A DNA stretch of 64,000 nt from VXRJ01 sp964636705 (GTDB taxonomy: Bacteria; Acidobacteriota; Vicinamibacteria; Vicinamibacterales; UBA8438). Position 1 is the first letter of the stretch; each line of letters begins with the position of its first letter. Below the pieces are notes generated by a model, which made no database searches, was not told where the DNA came from, and saw nothing but the letters and a program-made list of their open reading frames with translations. This document shows, piece after piece, positions 1-7,631 of this stretch. The stretch lies in the NCBI GenBank assembly GCA_964636705.1, contig CAZWUJ010000016.1:1-64000 (forward strand), written 5' to 3'. Both the position numbers and the translations under genes were made by a program.

Positions 1-2
1 CG

Positions 3-242
3 CACATCTGGAGCAGCGGCTACTCGGCCGGCTACTACTCCTACATCTGGAGCGAAGTGCTGGACGCGGACTCGGTCGAGTGGTTCAAGGAGAACGGCGG
101 GCTGACGCGCGAGAACGGCGACCATTTCCGGGAAACCCTCCTTTCGAAGGGGGGCAGCGTTGAGGCGCTGGACCTCTTCCGTGCGTTCCGGGGGGCCGAG
201 CCGAATATCGAGCCGTTGCTGGTCCGCCGCGGCCTGAACTGA
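3..242 (+). CDS. dcp: C-terminal end of M3-family peptidyl-dipeptidase (Dcp-like), cut by window start
   Basis: Only the last 79 residues are in the window; the frame runs in from the left edge. They contain HIWSSGYSAGYYSYIWSEVL, then WFKENGGLTRENG and a C-terminal RRGLN, which closely follow the C-terminus of E. coli Dcp as I remember it. M3 peptidases are zinc metallopeptidases; Dcp removes dipeptides from peptide C-termini. The HEXXH zinc site would lie upstream, outside the window. The TGA at 240-242 is followed by a short gap before a Gfo/Idh/MocA gene, so co-transcription is possible but not shown. The family call is strong; Dcp versus another M3 oligopeptidase is less certain because only the tail is visible. 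Confidence 0.85.
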   Translation, partial: HIWSSGYSAGYYSYIWSEVLDADSVEWFKENGGLTRENGDHFRETLLSKGGSVEALDLFRAFRGAEPNIEPLLVRRGLN

Positions 243-274
243 CGCGCTGCGCAACCGCGCCCCTCGGGCGCGTT

Positions 275-1321
275 GTGAAGTTCCGCGGGCGCGAGACTTC
301 GAGCCGTAGGCAGGCTGGCATCGTGGCATCGCCGTTCACCGTCGCCTTCCTCGGGTGCGGGTTCATCACCGGCGTCCATGGCGCGCATCTTCGGCGGTTG
401 CGCGAGTGGTTCGTTCCCGCCTACGCCAGCCGCGACAGGGAGAAGGCGGAACGCTACCGCGCGCGGTACGGCGGGGCCATCGCGTACGGCGACTATCGCG
501 CGGCTCTGGACGATCCGGCGGTCGACGCGGTGGTGGTGGCCATGCCGCCCCGCTTCCATCTGGAGTGGACGCTGGCCGCGCTCGACGCCGGCAAGCATGT
601 CCTGGTGGAGAAACCCGCCCTCCTGCGCATGGCGGACTACGAGCGGGTCTGCGCGGTGCGCGACGGCGCGGACCGCACGGTGATTGTCGGCGAGAACGAC
701 CACTACAAGCCGCTCGCCGTCTGCCTCCGGCGCCTGCTGGCGGAAGCCGCGATCGGCGACCTGCTGATGGCGCACTTCACCACCCTCGTGCGCCGTCTGA
801 AGCCGGCCGGCGACTGGCGCAACGACGAGAACGCGGCGGGCGGCGACGCCTTCTTCGAGGAGGGGATCCACTGGCTGCACCTCGCGAACTGCCTGGGGCC
901 GCGCATTACGACGGCGTGGGGGGTTCGGCCGCCGGGCGGGCGCGAGGGGCCGGATCGCCGCGCCAAGTCCCTGCTTGCGGCCTTTCGCTACGACACCGGG
1001 GCGGGTGGAACCCTGTACTACTCGCGCGAGGTGCCGTCGCTGCTCCGCGGGCTGCGGTTGTCGAAGCTCTTCGGGCGCGACGGCATCATCTCTTTCGAAT
1101 CGAACGGGGCGGTGGTGCTGGTCCGGGGCCGCCGGGCGCGCCGCCCGGAGCTGATCTTGCCCGGCTTCCGCGACATCCGGGGCTACCGCGCGATGTATCG
1201 CGACTTCGCCGCGGCAATCGCTAGCGGACGCCCGCCCGCAATGAGTCTGGAAGCGGCGATGGCGGACCAGCGGATCATGGAACAGATCGTTTCTACTGCG
1301 GACGGCCCGGAGGCGGGCTGA
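275..1321 (+). CDS. Gfo/Idh/MocA-family NAD(P)-dependent oxidoreductase
   Basis: The protein is 348 aa from a GTG at 275. A second GTG at 323 would remove 16 unremarkable residues and may be the true start, since the Rossmann strand begins just after it. The dinucleotide motif is FLGCGFITGVHG (residues 25-36), and the conserved EKP tripeptide lies near residues 112-114 (VLVEKPALL), where the lysine is usually catalytic. These enzymes oxidise or reduce sugar-type substrates with NAD(P). The next gene, a GMC oxidoreductase, starts 6 bases after the stop, so the two are probably co-transcribed and may act on the same carbohydrate-like compound. The substrate cannot be read from the sequence. Confidence 0.85.
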   Translation: MKFRGRETSSRRQAGIVASPFTVAFLGCGFITGVHGAHLRRLREWFVPAYASRDREKAERYRARYGGAIAYGDYRAALDDPAVDAVVVAMPPRFHLEWTLAALDAGKHVLVEKPALLRMADYERVCAVRDGADRTVIVGENDHYKPLAVCLRRLLAEAAIGDLLMAHFTTLVRRLKPAGDWRNDENAAGGDAFFEEGIHWLHLANCLGPRITTAWGVRPPGGREGPDRRAKSLLAAFRYDTGAGGTLYYSREVPSLLRGLRLSKLFGRDGIISFESNGAVVLVRGRRARRPELILPGFRDIRGYRAMYRDFAAAIASGRPPAMSLEAAMADQRIMEQIVSTADGPEAG

Positions 1322-1327
1322 CGGGCC

Positions 1328-2923
1328 ATGACGGCGACGCAGACGCAGACGCAGGCGCAGATGCAGGCGCGTCAACCAGCGGGGCAGTGGGACGTCGTGA
1401 TTGTCGGCAGCGGCGTCGGCGGCGGCACGCTGGCCCGCGCCCTCGCGACCACCGGCGCGCGCATTCTGGTCCTGGAGCGGGGCAGCTACGTTCCGCGCGA
1501 GGAAGCGAACTGGAGCCCGGCGGCGGTCTGGAAGGACCTCCGTTATCGCACCGACGAGCACTGGCTGGACGGCGACGGCCGCCCGTTCCGGCCCTACATG
1601 CACTACTGCGTCGGCGGCAACTCGAAGTTCTGGGGCGCGGTTCTCTTCCGGATGCGCGCGGAGGACTTCGGCGAGATCGAACACGTCGACGGCGTCTCGC
1701 CCGCCTGGCCCATCGACTACGCCACGCTGGAGCCGTACTACGACCGGGCCGAGCGGTGCTACCTCGTGCGTGGCGCGGCGGGCGCGGATCCGACCGATCC
1801 GCCCCGTGGCCCCTATCCGTATCCGGCGGTGCCGCACGACCCGCACATCGAGCCGCTGATCGAACGGCTGCGGGGGATGGGGCTACACCCGTCGCCGCTG
1901 CCGCTCGGGTTATCGTCACCGGGGACGCACTGCGTCCTTTGCAACACCTGCAACTCGTTTCCCTGCTACATCGATGCGAAGGCGGAAGCGGAGCGGTGCG
2001 GAGTCCGTCCGGCGACGGCGCTCGGGACCGTCCGCGTTCTGACCGGGGCCCGTGCCCGGCGGCTCCTGACCGATCCGTCGGGACGGCGGGTCTCGGCCGT
2101 CGAGGTGGAGCGAAACGGTACGAGCGAGCGGTACGCCGCACCCGTCGTCGTCGTCTCGTGCGGCGCCATCAACTCGGCCGTCCTCCTGCTGCGTTCGGTC
2201 AACAACCGGCACCCGAACGGCCTCGGCAACGGGTCCGGCCTGGTGGGCCGCCGCTACATGGCGCACGTCGCCACCATGATGCAGGGCTGGTCGCCGTTCC
2301 GGAACAACCGCGCGGTCTTTCAGAAGACGGTGGCAGTCAACGACTACTACCTGCGCGGACCCGACGGCGGGTTTCCGCTCGGCCAGCTTCAGACCCAGGG
2401 ACGGACTCATCCGGAGCAGGTCCACTACGTGGAGCCGCGGATCCCGCACGGGATGCTCCGGCTCTGGCTGCAGCGCGGCTTCGACTGGCTGGCGATGACG
2501 GAGGATCTGCCGCGCGACGACAACCGCGTCACGCTGGAGCCGGACGGCCGGATCCGACTGACCTACCGGCCGACCAACCTGACCGCCCATCGGCGCCTGG
2601 TTCAACAGATGCGACAGATCCTTCGCCGTCTCGGCTACCCGGTGGTCGTCGCCCGATCGCTGGGTGCGCAGAACACGACGCACCAGTGCGGCACCATCTG
2701 CTTCGGGACGGATCCGTCCAAGTCGGTGCTCGATCCTTTCTGCCGTTCGCATGAGGTGGAGAACCTCTTCGTCGTCGACGGGTCATGCTTCCCATCGTCC
2801 GCCGCCGTCAATCCGGGGCTGACCATCGCCGCGAACGCTCTCCGCGTGGCGGACCACATCGCGGAGTCGGAGCTGGGAACCGCCACGCGGCCTGACCTTT
2901 ATACGCTGGAGACCACCCGATGA
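1328..2923 (+). CDS. GMC-family FAD-dependent oxidoreductase
   Basis: The protein is 531 aa. An N-terminal FAD-binding Rossmann motif (IVGSGVGGG, residues 25-33) is followed by the acidic residue of VLERG near 50. The C-terminal GMC domain holds the probable active-site pair His452 (in NTTHQCGT) and Asn495 (in AVNPGLTIAANA), 43 residues apart as expected for this fold. GMC enzymes oxidise alcohols and sugars. The first 15 residues, TATQTQTQAQMQARQ, come from a hexanucleotide-like repeat at 1331-1372. There is no signal peptide, so a cytoplasmic location is likely. The stop overlaps the next start (ATGA), which implies translational coupling with the VOC gene. Bacterial sugar 3-dehydrogenases belong to this superfamily, but the substrate here is unknown. 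Confidence 0.88.
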   Translation: MTATQTQTQAQMQARQPAGQWDVVIVGSGVGGGTLARALATTGARILVLERGSYVPREEANWSPAAVWKDLRYRTDEHWLDGDGRPFRPYMHYCVGGNSKFWGAVLFRMRAEDFGEIEHVDGVSPAWPIDYATLEPYYDRAERCYLVRGAAGADPTDPPRGPYPYPAVPHDPHIEPLIERLRGMGLHPSPLPLGLSSPGTHCVLCNTCNSFPCYIDAKAEAERCGVRPATALGTVRVLTGARARRLLTDPSGRRVSAVEVERNGTSERYAAPVVVVSCGAINSAVLLLRSVNNRHPNGLGNGSGLVGRRYMAHVATMMQGWSPFRNNRAVFQKTVAVNDYYLRGPDGGFPLGQLQTQGRTHPEQVHYVEPRIPHGMLRLWLQRGFDWLAMTEDLPRDDNRVTLEPDGRIRLTYRPTNLTAHRRLVQQMRQILRRLGYPVVVARSLGAQNTTHQCGTICFGTDPSKSVLDPFCRSHEVENLFVVDGSCFPSSAAVNPGLTIAANALRVADHIAESELGTATRPDLYTLETTR

Positions 2924-3438
2924 GAGCCCGATCCTTCAGCCACGCCGGCATCACCGTGCGCGACTTCAATAGCGCCGTGCGCTTCTACTGGGATGTGTTC
3001 GGCTGCCCGCTGGTCGGCGTCGCCGATCAGCCGCCCGATCGCGTGAAGAGCTTCTTCGGCGTCGGCGCCGACGTCGACGCGCCAAGCTGCAAGGTGGGCT
3101 GGATCCGCGTTCCGGGCGGGGGCGTCATCGAGATCTTCGAGTTCCAGCCGCAGCAGCCGCCGGTCGAGATCCCGTGGAACCGGATCGGCATCACGCACAT
3201 CGCGTTCAACATCCGCGGCATCCACAGGTGGCATGACTATCTGACGTCCAAGGGGGTGGAATGTGTCAGCCCGCCCGAACAGTCCCCTCGCGGCCACTGG
3301 TTCTTCTTCGCGAAGGACATGGACGGCAACCTGATCGAGATGATGGATCTCGGCTGGATGTACCACGTTCTGGGATGGCTCGGGCCGCTCGGGGGCTGGA
3401 TCTTCCGCCGCAACATGTACCGGAAGTACTACGAATAG
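2920..3438 (+). CDS. VOC-superfamily protein (glyoxalase/dioxygenase fold), single domain
   Basis: The protein is 172 aa and its ATG overlaps the GMC stop. The paired beta-alpha-beta-beta-beta modules are recognisable: FSHAGITVRDFNSAVRFYWDVFG at the start and THIAFNIRGIHRWHDYLTSKG in the middle, ending with DMDGNLIEMMDL. The histidines of FSHAG and THIAF and the glutamate of LIEMM sit where the divalent-metal ligands of VOC enzymes normally lie. The C-terminus is hydrophobic and Gly/Trp-rich (LGPLGGW). There is no signal peptide. Members include glyoxalase I, extradiol dioxygenases and epimerases. The coupled oxidoreductases make an isomerase or epimerase role possible, but this is only inference. 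Confidence 0.82.
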   Translation: MRARSFSHAGITVRDFNSAVRFYWDVFGCPLVGVADQPPDRVKSFFGVGADVDAPSCKVGWIRVPGGGVIEIFEFQPQQPPVEIPWNRIGITHIAFNIRGIHRWHDYLTSKGVECVSPPEQSPRGHWFFFAKDMDGNLIEMMDLGWMYHVLGWLGPLGGWIFRRNMYRKYYE

Positions 3439-3456
3439 GGGGGCTATAATCCTCCG

Positions 3457-4527
3457 ATGCTGACCCGCCGCGAGTTCCTTGCCGGAACCGTCGCCGCCTC
3501 GGCAACGCCAGCGCTGATCGGATGCGGCGGCGGCTCGCCCGAGACCGGAACGCCCGCCGCCGACGCGCCACCGGCGCCCGAGGCGGCGCCCGCCAGTCCG
3601 CCGATTCCGGTCAACGCGTGGAACCACATGACACTGACGGTGACCGACATCGGGCGGTCGCTCGAGTTCTACCAGGGCCTGTTCGGCCTCACCCTTGCCG
3701 CTCGCCAGGCGCAGACGCTGATCCTGCGGGTCGGCGCCGGCCCGCAGTTCATCGCCCTGGGCGGGGGGAGACCCGACGTCCAGCCGCATATCAACCACAC
3801 CTGCCTGACCGTCGACAACTTCGACGCCGACCAACTGGTGGGCATTCTCGGCGACCATGGCGTCACCCAGGTCGCGCAGCCGTCCGACGCGGGTCCATCC
3901 ACCGTCCGCATCCGGATGCGCGGCGCCGAGTTCGGCGGCCATCCCGACGGCACGCCGGAGCTCTACATCGCCGATCCCGACGGGGTGGTCGTGCAGTTGC
4001 AGGACAACACCTACTGCGGCGGCGAAGGGTTGCTGGGCGAGTCGTGCAACGCGCCGGAACCGGCGCCGTCGGACGGCCTGATCGCGCTCCGCGAGATCAA
4101 CCACTTCACCGTCTTCGTATCCGATCAGGAACGGTCCATCGCGTTCTACCAGGAACTGTTCGGGATGCCGATTACGCGCTATCAGGGATCGCTGCCGATC
4201 CTCTCGGTAGGGGCCGGCAACCAGTTCCTCGCGCTGGCGCAGGGGCCTGGCGAGCCGCGCATACATCACGCCAGTCTCGCCATGGACGACTTCCAGCACG
4301 AAGAAGTGATGGCGACACTGGAATCGTTCGGCATCCGTCCGCGGCCTGAAGGAGCCGAGGGCCCGCCCGGGCCGCTCGAGTCGTACGTCACGATGCGGAT
4401 GCCAAATCGCGGGGGCGCGCCCGACGGCACGCCGGAGCTTTATTTCGCCGACCCGGACGGCATCCTGCTGCAGTTGCAGGACATGCGGTACTGCGGCGGC
4501 GCTGGCTACTTGGGCGACGTCTGCTAG
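3457..4527 (+). CDS. exported two-domain VOC protein with twin-arginine/lipoprotein-like leader
   Basis: The protein is 356 aa. The N-terminus MLTRREFLAGTVAASATPALIGCGGG resembles a Tat signal (RRxFL) followed by a lipobox-like LIGC, suggesting export and lipid anchoring. A Pro/Ala-rich linker leads into two VOC domains. Domain 1 has WNHMTLTV, INHTCLTV and PELYIADPDG; domain 2 has INHFTVFV, HHASLAM and PELYFADPDG. Each contributes two His and a Glu at metal-ligand positions. The duplicated endings (LQLQDMRYCGG and VQLQDNTYCGG) show that the domains arose by duplication. The gene follows the single-domain VOC gene by 18 bases. The substrate is unknown. Confidence 0.82.
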   Translation: MLTRREFLAGTVAASATPALIGCGGGSPETGTPAADAPPAPEAAPASPPIPVNAWNHMTLTVTDIGRSLEFYQGLFGLTLAARQAQTLILRVGAGPQFIALGGGRPDVQPHINHTCLTVDNFDADQLVGILGDHGVTQVAQPSDAGPSTVRIRMRGAEFGGHPDGTPELYIADPDGVVVQLQDNTYCGGEGLLGESCNAPEPAPSDGLIALREINHFTVFVSDQERSIAFYQELFGMPITRYQGSLPILSVGAGNQFLALAQGPGEPRIHHASLAMDDFQHEEVMATLESFGIRPRPEGAEGPPGPLESYVTMRMPNRGGAPDGTPELYFADPDGILLQLQDMRYCGGAGYLGDVC

Positions 4528-4537
4528 GGAGACGAGG

Positions 4538-5242
4538 ATGATGACAAGACGGCATGGACGGCGGCGCGTAGTGGCGGCGGGACTGGCCGTCATGGTGGCG
4601 GTCGTGGGGGCGGCGGTGGCGTCGTTTGTCGCACCGAATACGGCGGCGGCGCAGGAGGCGGAGATGACCTTCTTCGTCACCAGCCGGGGCCTGGGCGATG
4701 GCGCCAACCTGGGAGGGCTCGACGGAGCGGACGCGCACTGCCAGAATCTGGCGTCGGCGGCCGGCGCCGGCGACAAGACCTGGCGCGCCTACCTGAGCAC
4801 CCAGGGCCCCAATGCGGTCAACGCACGGGATCGGATCGGCGACGGCCCGTGGCATTCCTACGACACGCGCCGGCAGGTCGCGGCCGACCCCGGGTGGCTG
4901 CATGGCGACACGATCGAGCAGGCGAGGATCGGCAACGCCATCGGCAAGATGATTGCCCTGACCGAGGAGGGCAACCCGGTGAACGGCGTCGGCGACTCGC
5001 CGAACCAGCATGACATCCTGACCGGCACCCAGCCGGATGGCACCGCGTTCCCGCCCGGCGAGGACCGCACCTGCAACAACTGGACCAGCAACGGCGAGGG
5101 ATCCGCGCAGGTGGGGCACTCCGACCGGCAGGGAGGCGGCAACAGCAGTTGGAACTCAACGCATCCGAGCCGCGGCTGCAGCCAGGAGAACCTGGTCGGG
5201 ACGGGCGGCGCGGGTCTGTTCTACTGCTTCGCCATCGACTGA
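4538..5242 (+). CDS. secreted lectin/endostatin-like domain protein
   Basis: The protein is 234 aa with a long N-terminal signal or anchor segment (basic MMTRRHGRRR, hydrophobic to about residue 36, then AAAQEAEM). The mature part begins FFVTSRGLGDGANLGGLDGADAHCQ and ends in GLFYCFAID, with Cys in HCQ, TCNN, GCSQ and YCFA that could form two disulfides. This layout recalls the C-type-lectin/collagen NC10 (endostatin-like) fold found in secreted bacterial proteins; the recognition is from memory of the motif, so moderate. Either of the first two ATGs could be used. It lies 10 bases after the VOC lipoprotein gene and 4 bases before the racemase-like gene, so it is probably in the same operon. 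It may bind carbohydrate outside the cytoplasmic membrane. Confidence 0.65.
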   Translation: MMTRRHGRRRVVAAGLAVMVAVVGAAVASFVAPNTAAAQEAEMTFFVTSRGLGDGANLGGLDGADAHCQNLASAAGAGDKTWRAYLSTQGPNAVNARDRIGDGPWHSYDTRRQVAADPGWLHGDTIEQARIGNAIGKMIALTEEGNPVNGVGDSPNQHDILTGTQPDGTAFPPGEDRTCNNWTSNGEGSAQVGHSDRQGGGNSSWNSTHPSRGCSQENLVGTGGAGLFYCFAID

Positions 5243-5246
5243 AGAC

Positions 5247-5921
5247 ATGGCGCAGGCGGGCTCGCGCATCGGCGCGCTGCACGCCCTCCCGAACGCCATT
5301 CCGACGACGGATGATGCGTTCGCCAGGGTCTGGCCGGAAGCGGAGGTGGCGCACCTGCTCGACGGTTCGCTCTATCTCGACCGGAATGCCGGCACGATCG
5401 ACCACGCCGAAACCGGCGCCCGCATCGACCGGCTGATCCGCTACAGCGCGTCGACCGGCGCGCAGGCGATCATCGTGACGGGATCGTTCTTCGGCGAGTT
5501 CGCCAGGGCGTCACGCAGCAGCGTCGACATTCCGATCGCCACGAGTTTCGACGGCATCATCGAGCGTGCGCTGTCGCTCGCGGTCGACTATCCGCTCCAC
5601 ATCGTTTCCACCGCGCCCGCCTCGGCGCCGTTCCTGGCCGAGGCGCTGCAGGCGGAAGCGGCGAACCACTCGGTCGACGTGGACGTCACCACCGCGCACG
5701 TGCCGGGCGCCATGGATGGCCTGCTCGGCGGCGACCCGGAGCGGCATGACGCCCTGCTCCTCGAGGCGGTCCGCACCACGCCCCCAGGCGCCGCGGTGCT
5801 CTTCGCCCAGTTCTCGATGGAGCGCGCGCTACCGGCGGCCGATGCCGCGCGCGAGACTCCGGTCATCGGCCCCGCCAGCGAGGGCGTCCGAAGGTTACGG
5901 CACCTCGTTACCGGACGGTGA
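5247..5921 (+). CDS. Asp/Glu/hydantoin racemase-like protein lacking the usual catalytic cysteines
   Basis: The protein is 224 aa from the ATG at 5247, four bases after the previous stop. The same frame is open further upstream, but that part is low-complexity shadow of the preceding gene. The fold-like pattern is that of aspartate/glutamate racemases: IGALHALPNAIPTTDDAF, then STGAQAIIVTGSFFGEF, IPIATSFDGIIERAL and PPGAAVLFAQFSME. In true racemases two Cys occupy the positions seen here as TGSFFG and LFAQFS, and no cysteine is present at either. It is therefore either a different lyase/isomerase or a non-catalytic relative. The 3' end overlaps the convergent YbjQ-family gene by 14 bases. Confidence 0.65.
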   Translation: MAQAGSRIGALHALPNAIPTTDDAFARVWPEAEVAHLLDGSLYLDRNAGTIDHAETGARIDRLIRYSASTGAQAIIVTGSFFGEFARASRSSVDIPIATSFDGIIERALSLAVDYPLHIVSTAPASAPFLAEALQAEAANHSVDVDVTTAHVPGAMDGLLGGDPERHDALLLEAVRTTPPGAAVLFAQFSMERALPAADAARETPVIGPASEGVRRLRHLVTGR

Positions 5922-6228
5922 CCGCGGTGCCGCTGACCGAGACCATCAGCATCGATCCGCCCTGGCCGACCACTTCGTAGTCGAGATCGATCCCCACGAC
6001 GGCGTTACCGCCCTGGCGCTCCGCCGCCTCGCCCAGCTCCTTCAGCGCGATCTCGCGAGCCTTCTGCAGTTCCTGCTCGTACGCGGCCGACCGTCCTCCG
6101 ACGATGTCCCGGATGCCGGCGAAAAAGTCCTTGACGATGTTGGCCCCGACGATTGCCTCGCCGGTGACGATCCCGTGGTATTGCTGAATGGTCTTCCCCT
6201 CGATGCCGGGGGTCGTGGTCATGATCAT
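5908..6228 (-). CDS. YbjQ/UPF0145-family protein (DUF74, heavy-metal-binding-domain annotation)
   Basis: The protein is 106 aa, close to the usual size of the family. Recognisable stretches are GIVTGEAIVGANIVKDFFAGIRDIVGGRSAAYEQEL, then AREIALKELGEAAERQGGNAVVGIDLDYEVVG and MLMVSVSGTAV, which match the YbjQ consensus closely. The family forms small beta-rich oligomers; the heavy-metal label is historical and the function is not established. The first two residues may be trimmed if the second ATG is used. The gene is convergent with the racemase-like gene and divergent from the secreted gene at 6449; the 220-base gap between them would hold both promoters. Confidence 0.88.
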   Translation of the reverse strand: MIMTTTPGIEGKTIQQYHGIVTGEAIVGANIVKDFFAGIRDIVGGRSAAYEQELQKAREIALKELGEAAERQGGNAVVGIDLDYEVVGQGGSMLMVSVSGTAVTVR

Positions 6229-6448
6229 GGATGTCTCGACTCCTCTCTGTCCCTATATCGACGCGAATCCGTCAGCAAGGTTCCTGACCGCGCACCGGCG
6301 GGACTGTATCACTCCGATCAGGAGTCTCGCCCCAGCGAAAGTTCTCACGCGCCGGGCGCCGCTCGCGGGCGCGCGCTTGGCGTTCCCGGTGGACGGCGGT
6401 AGGATGGGCGTCGGCGGGAACTCGCGGGTGCGAACGGAGGATTTCATC

Positions 6449-7462
6449 ATGACGTCTCGATCCCGTACGGCACGCGGAGCGGCGCTGGCGTCGATCGCCA
6501 TACTGGTGCTGGCGGCGTCTCCGGGCGTCGCCCGGGGGCAGGAGGAAGCGCCCCGGACGGCGTGGGGCGCGCCGGATCTGAATGGCGTCTGGGACTTCCG
6601 GACCCTCACGCCGTTCGAACGGCCGGAAGAGCTGGCCGACCAGGCAACCTGGACCGAGGAGGAAGCGGCGGCGTTCGAGGCCGACCGCCTCGCCTTCTTC
6701 GAGATTCGGGACGATCAGGAGCCGGCGGATATCGTCGGCAACTACAACCAGTTCTGGTTCGATCCGGGCGACAGCGTGAGTGCGACGAACCAGACGTCGC
6801 TGGTCATCGATCCGCCCAACGGTCGCGTTCCACCGCTCAATGCGGCGGCGGCAGCGAAGCAGGCGGCAATGGAACAGGCGCGCGAAGGAGTGAACCGCCA
6901 CGTTCCGACCTACGGCGGCTTCGTCGACGATCTGGGCCCCGGCGGGTTTGCGGTCCGCTGCATTCTCGGCTTCAACTCGGGGCCCCCGATGACGCCGGGC
7001 GGCTATAACCAGAACGTGCAGATCGTGCAGACGCCGGATCATGTCGTCCTCCTGAACGAGATGGTCCACAGCTCCCGCGTCGTTCCTCTCGACGGCCGGC
7101 CGCATGTGCATGAGGGCGTGCGGCAATGGATGGGCGACTCGCGCGGCCGCTGGGAGGGGGACACGCTGGTCGTCGAGACCACCAACTTCCTCCACGAGAC
7201 GAGTTTCCGCGCGGGCGTCACGACCGCCGACCTCCACCTGATCGAACGTTTCACGCGCGTTTCCGACGGGATGCTGATGTACGAGGTGACGGTCGAAGAT
7301 CCGAACGCCTGGGATCAGCCCTGGACTTACCGGCTGCCGATGGTGAAGAACGATCAGCCTATCTTCGAGTACGCCTGTCACGAGGGGAACTACGGCCTCT
7401 ACAACATTCTTGCCGGCGCGCGCGAGAAGGAGGCGGAGATGGACGCCGCGGCTGGCCGCTAG
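6449..7462 (+). CDS. secreted protein of an acidobacterial-type family with a GDSRGRWEGDTL signature
   Basis: The protein is 337 aa from the ATG at 6449, with a CGGAGG ribosome-binding site at 6435-6440. The frame is open further upstream, but only this start gives a clean signal peptide (SRTARGAALASIAILVLA, cleavage near ARGQ). The mature protein begins TAWGAPDLNGVWDF, has VIDPPNGRVPPL in the middle, GDSRGRWEGDTLVVETTNF near residue 228, and ends CHEGNYGLYNILAGAR. Two paralogues occur at 62083 and 63231. I know this signature from many uncharacterised secreted proteins of acidobacterial genomes but know no function. No catalytic motif is obvious. It is followed by a secreted PQQ-propeller gene. 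Confidence 0.75.
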   Translation: MTSRSRTARGAALASIAILVLAASPGVARGQEEAPRTAWGAPDLNGVWDFRTLTPFERPEELADQATWTEEEAAAFEADRLAFFEIRDDQEPADIVGNYNQFWFDPGDSVSATNQTSLVIDPPNGRVPPLNAAAAAKQAAMEQAREGVNRHVPTYGGFVDDLGPGGFAVRCILGFNSGPPMTPGGYNQNVQIVQTPDHVVLLNEMVHSSRVVPLDGRPHVHEGVRQWMGDSRGRWEGDTLVVETTNFLHETSFRAGVTTADLHLIERFTRVSDGMLMYEVTVEDPNAWDQPWTYRLPMVKNDQPIFEYACHEGNYGLYNILAGAREKEAEMDAAAGR

Positions 7463-7496
7463 CAGCCTGCGCCGTAGAAACGGTGCATGCTGCTAG
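7459..7496 (+). terminator. possible weak stem-loop at the stop codon
   Basis: CTAGCAGC (7459-7466) and GCTGCTAG (7489-7496) are exact inverted repeats around a 22-base loop, and the first arm overlaps the TAG stop of the preceding gene. There is no T-tract, so intrinsic termination is doubtful. Confidence 0.25.
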
Positions 7497-7515
7497 ACAG
7501 GCCCGGTTGGGCGGC

Positions 7516-7548
7516 CATCGGAGCCGCAGGCGACGATGGTCGGGCTAG
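7516..7548. repeat. copy 1 of a 33-bp CATCG...CTAG element
   Basis: This element starts CATCGGAGC, contains GGCGACGATGG and ends GCTAG. A second copy at 49891-49923 matches at 29 of 33 positions. CATCG and CGATG within it form a short inverted repeat. It lies between the signature-family gene and the PQQ-propeller gene. Confidence 0.5.
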
Positions 7549-7631
7549 GGCCAGGCCGGCCGCCTCACGGCGGCGGGAGCGGACGGCGCGCGCGACTGAT
7601 TCCCGGAAGTCCGAGGACGGAGGAGAGACCG

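Noticed and set aside
41..1846. A 601-codon minus-strand open frame near the window start
   Set aside because: It overlaps three well-supported plus-strand genes and has low-complexity Arg/Ala/Val sequence.
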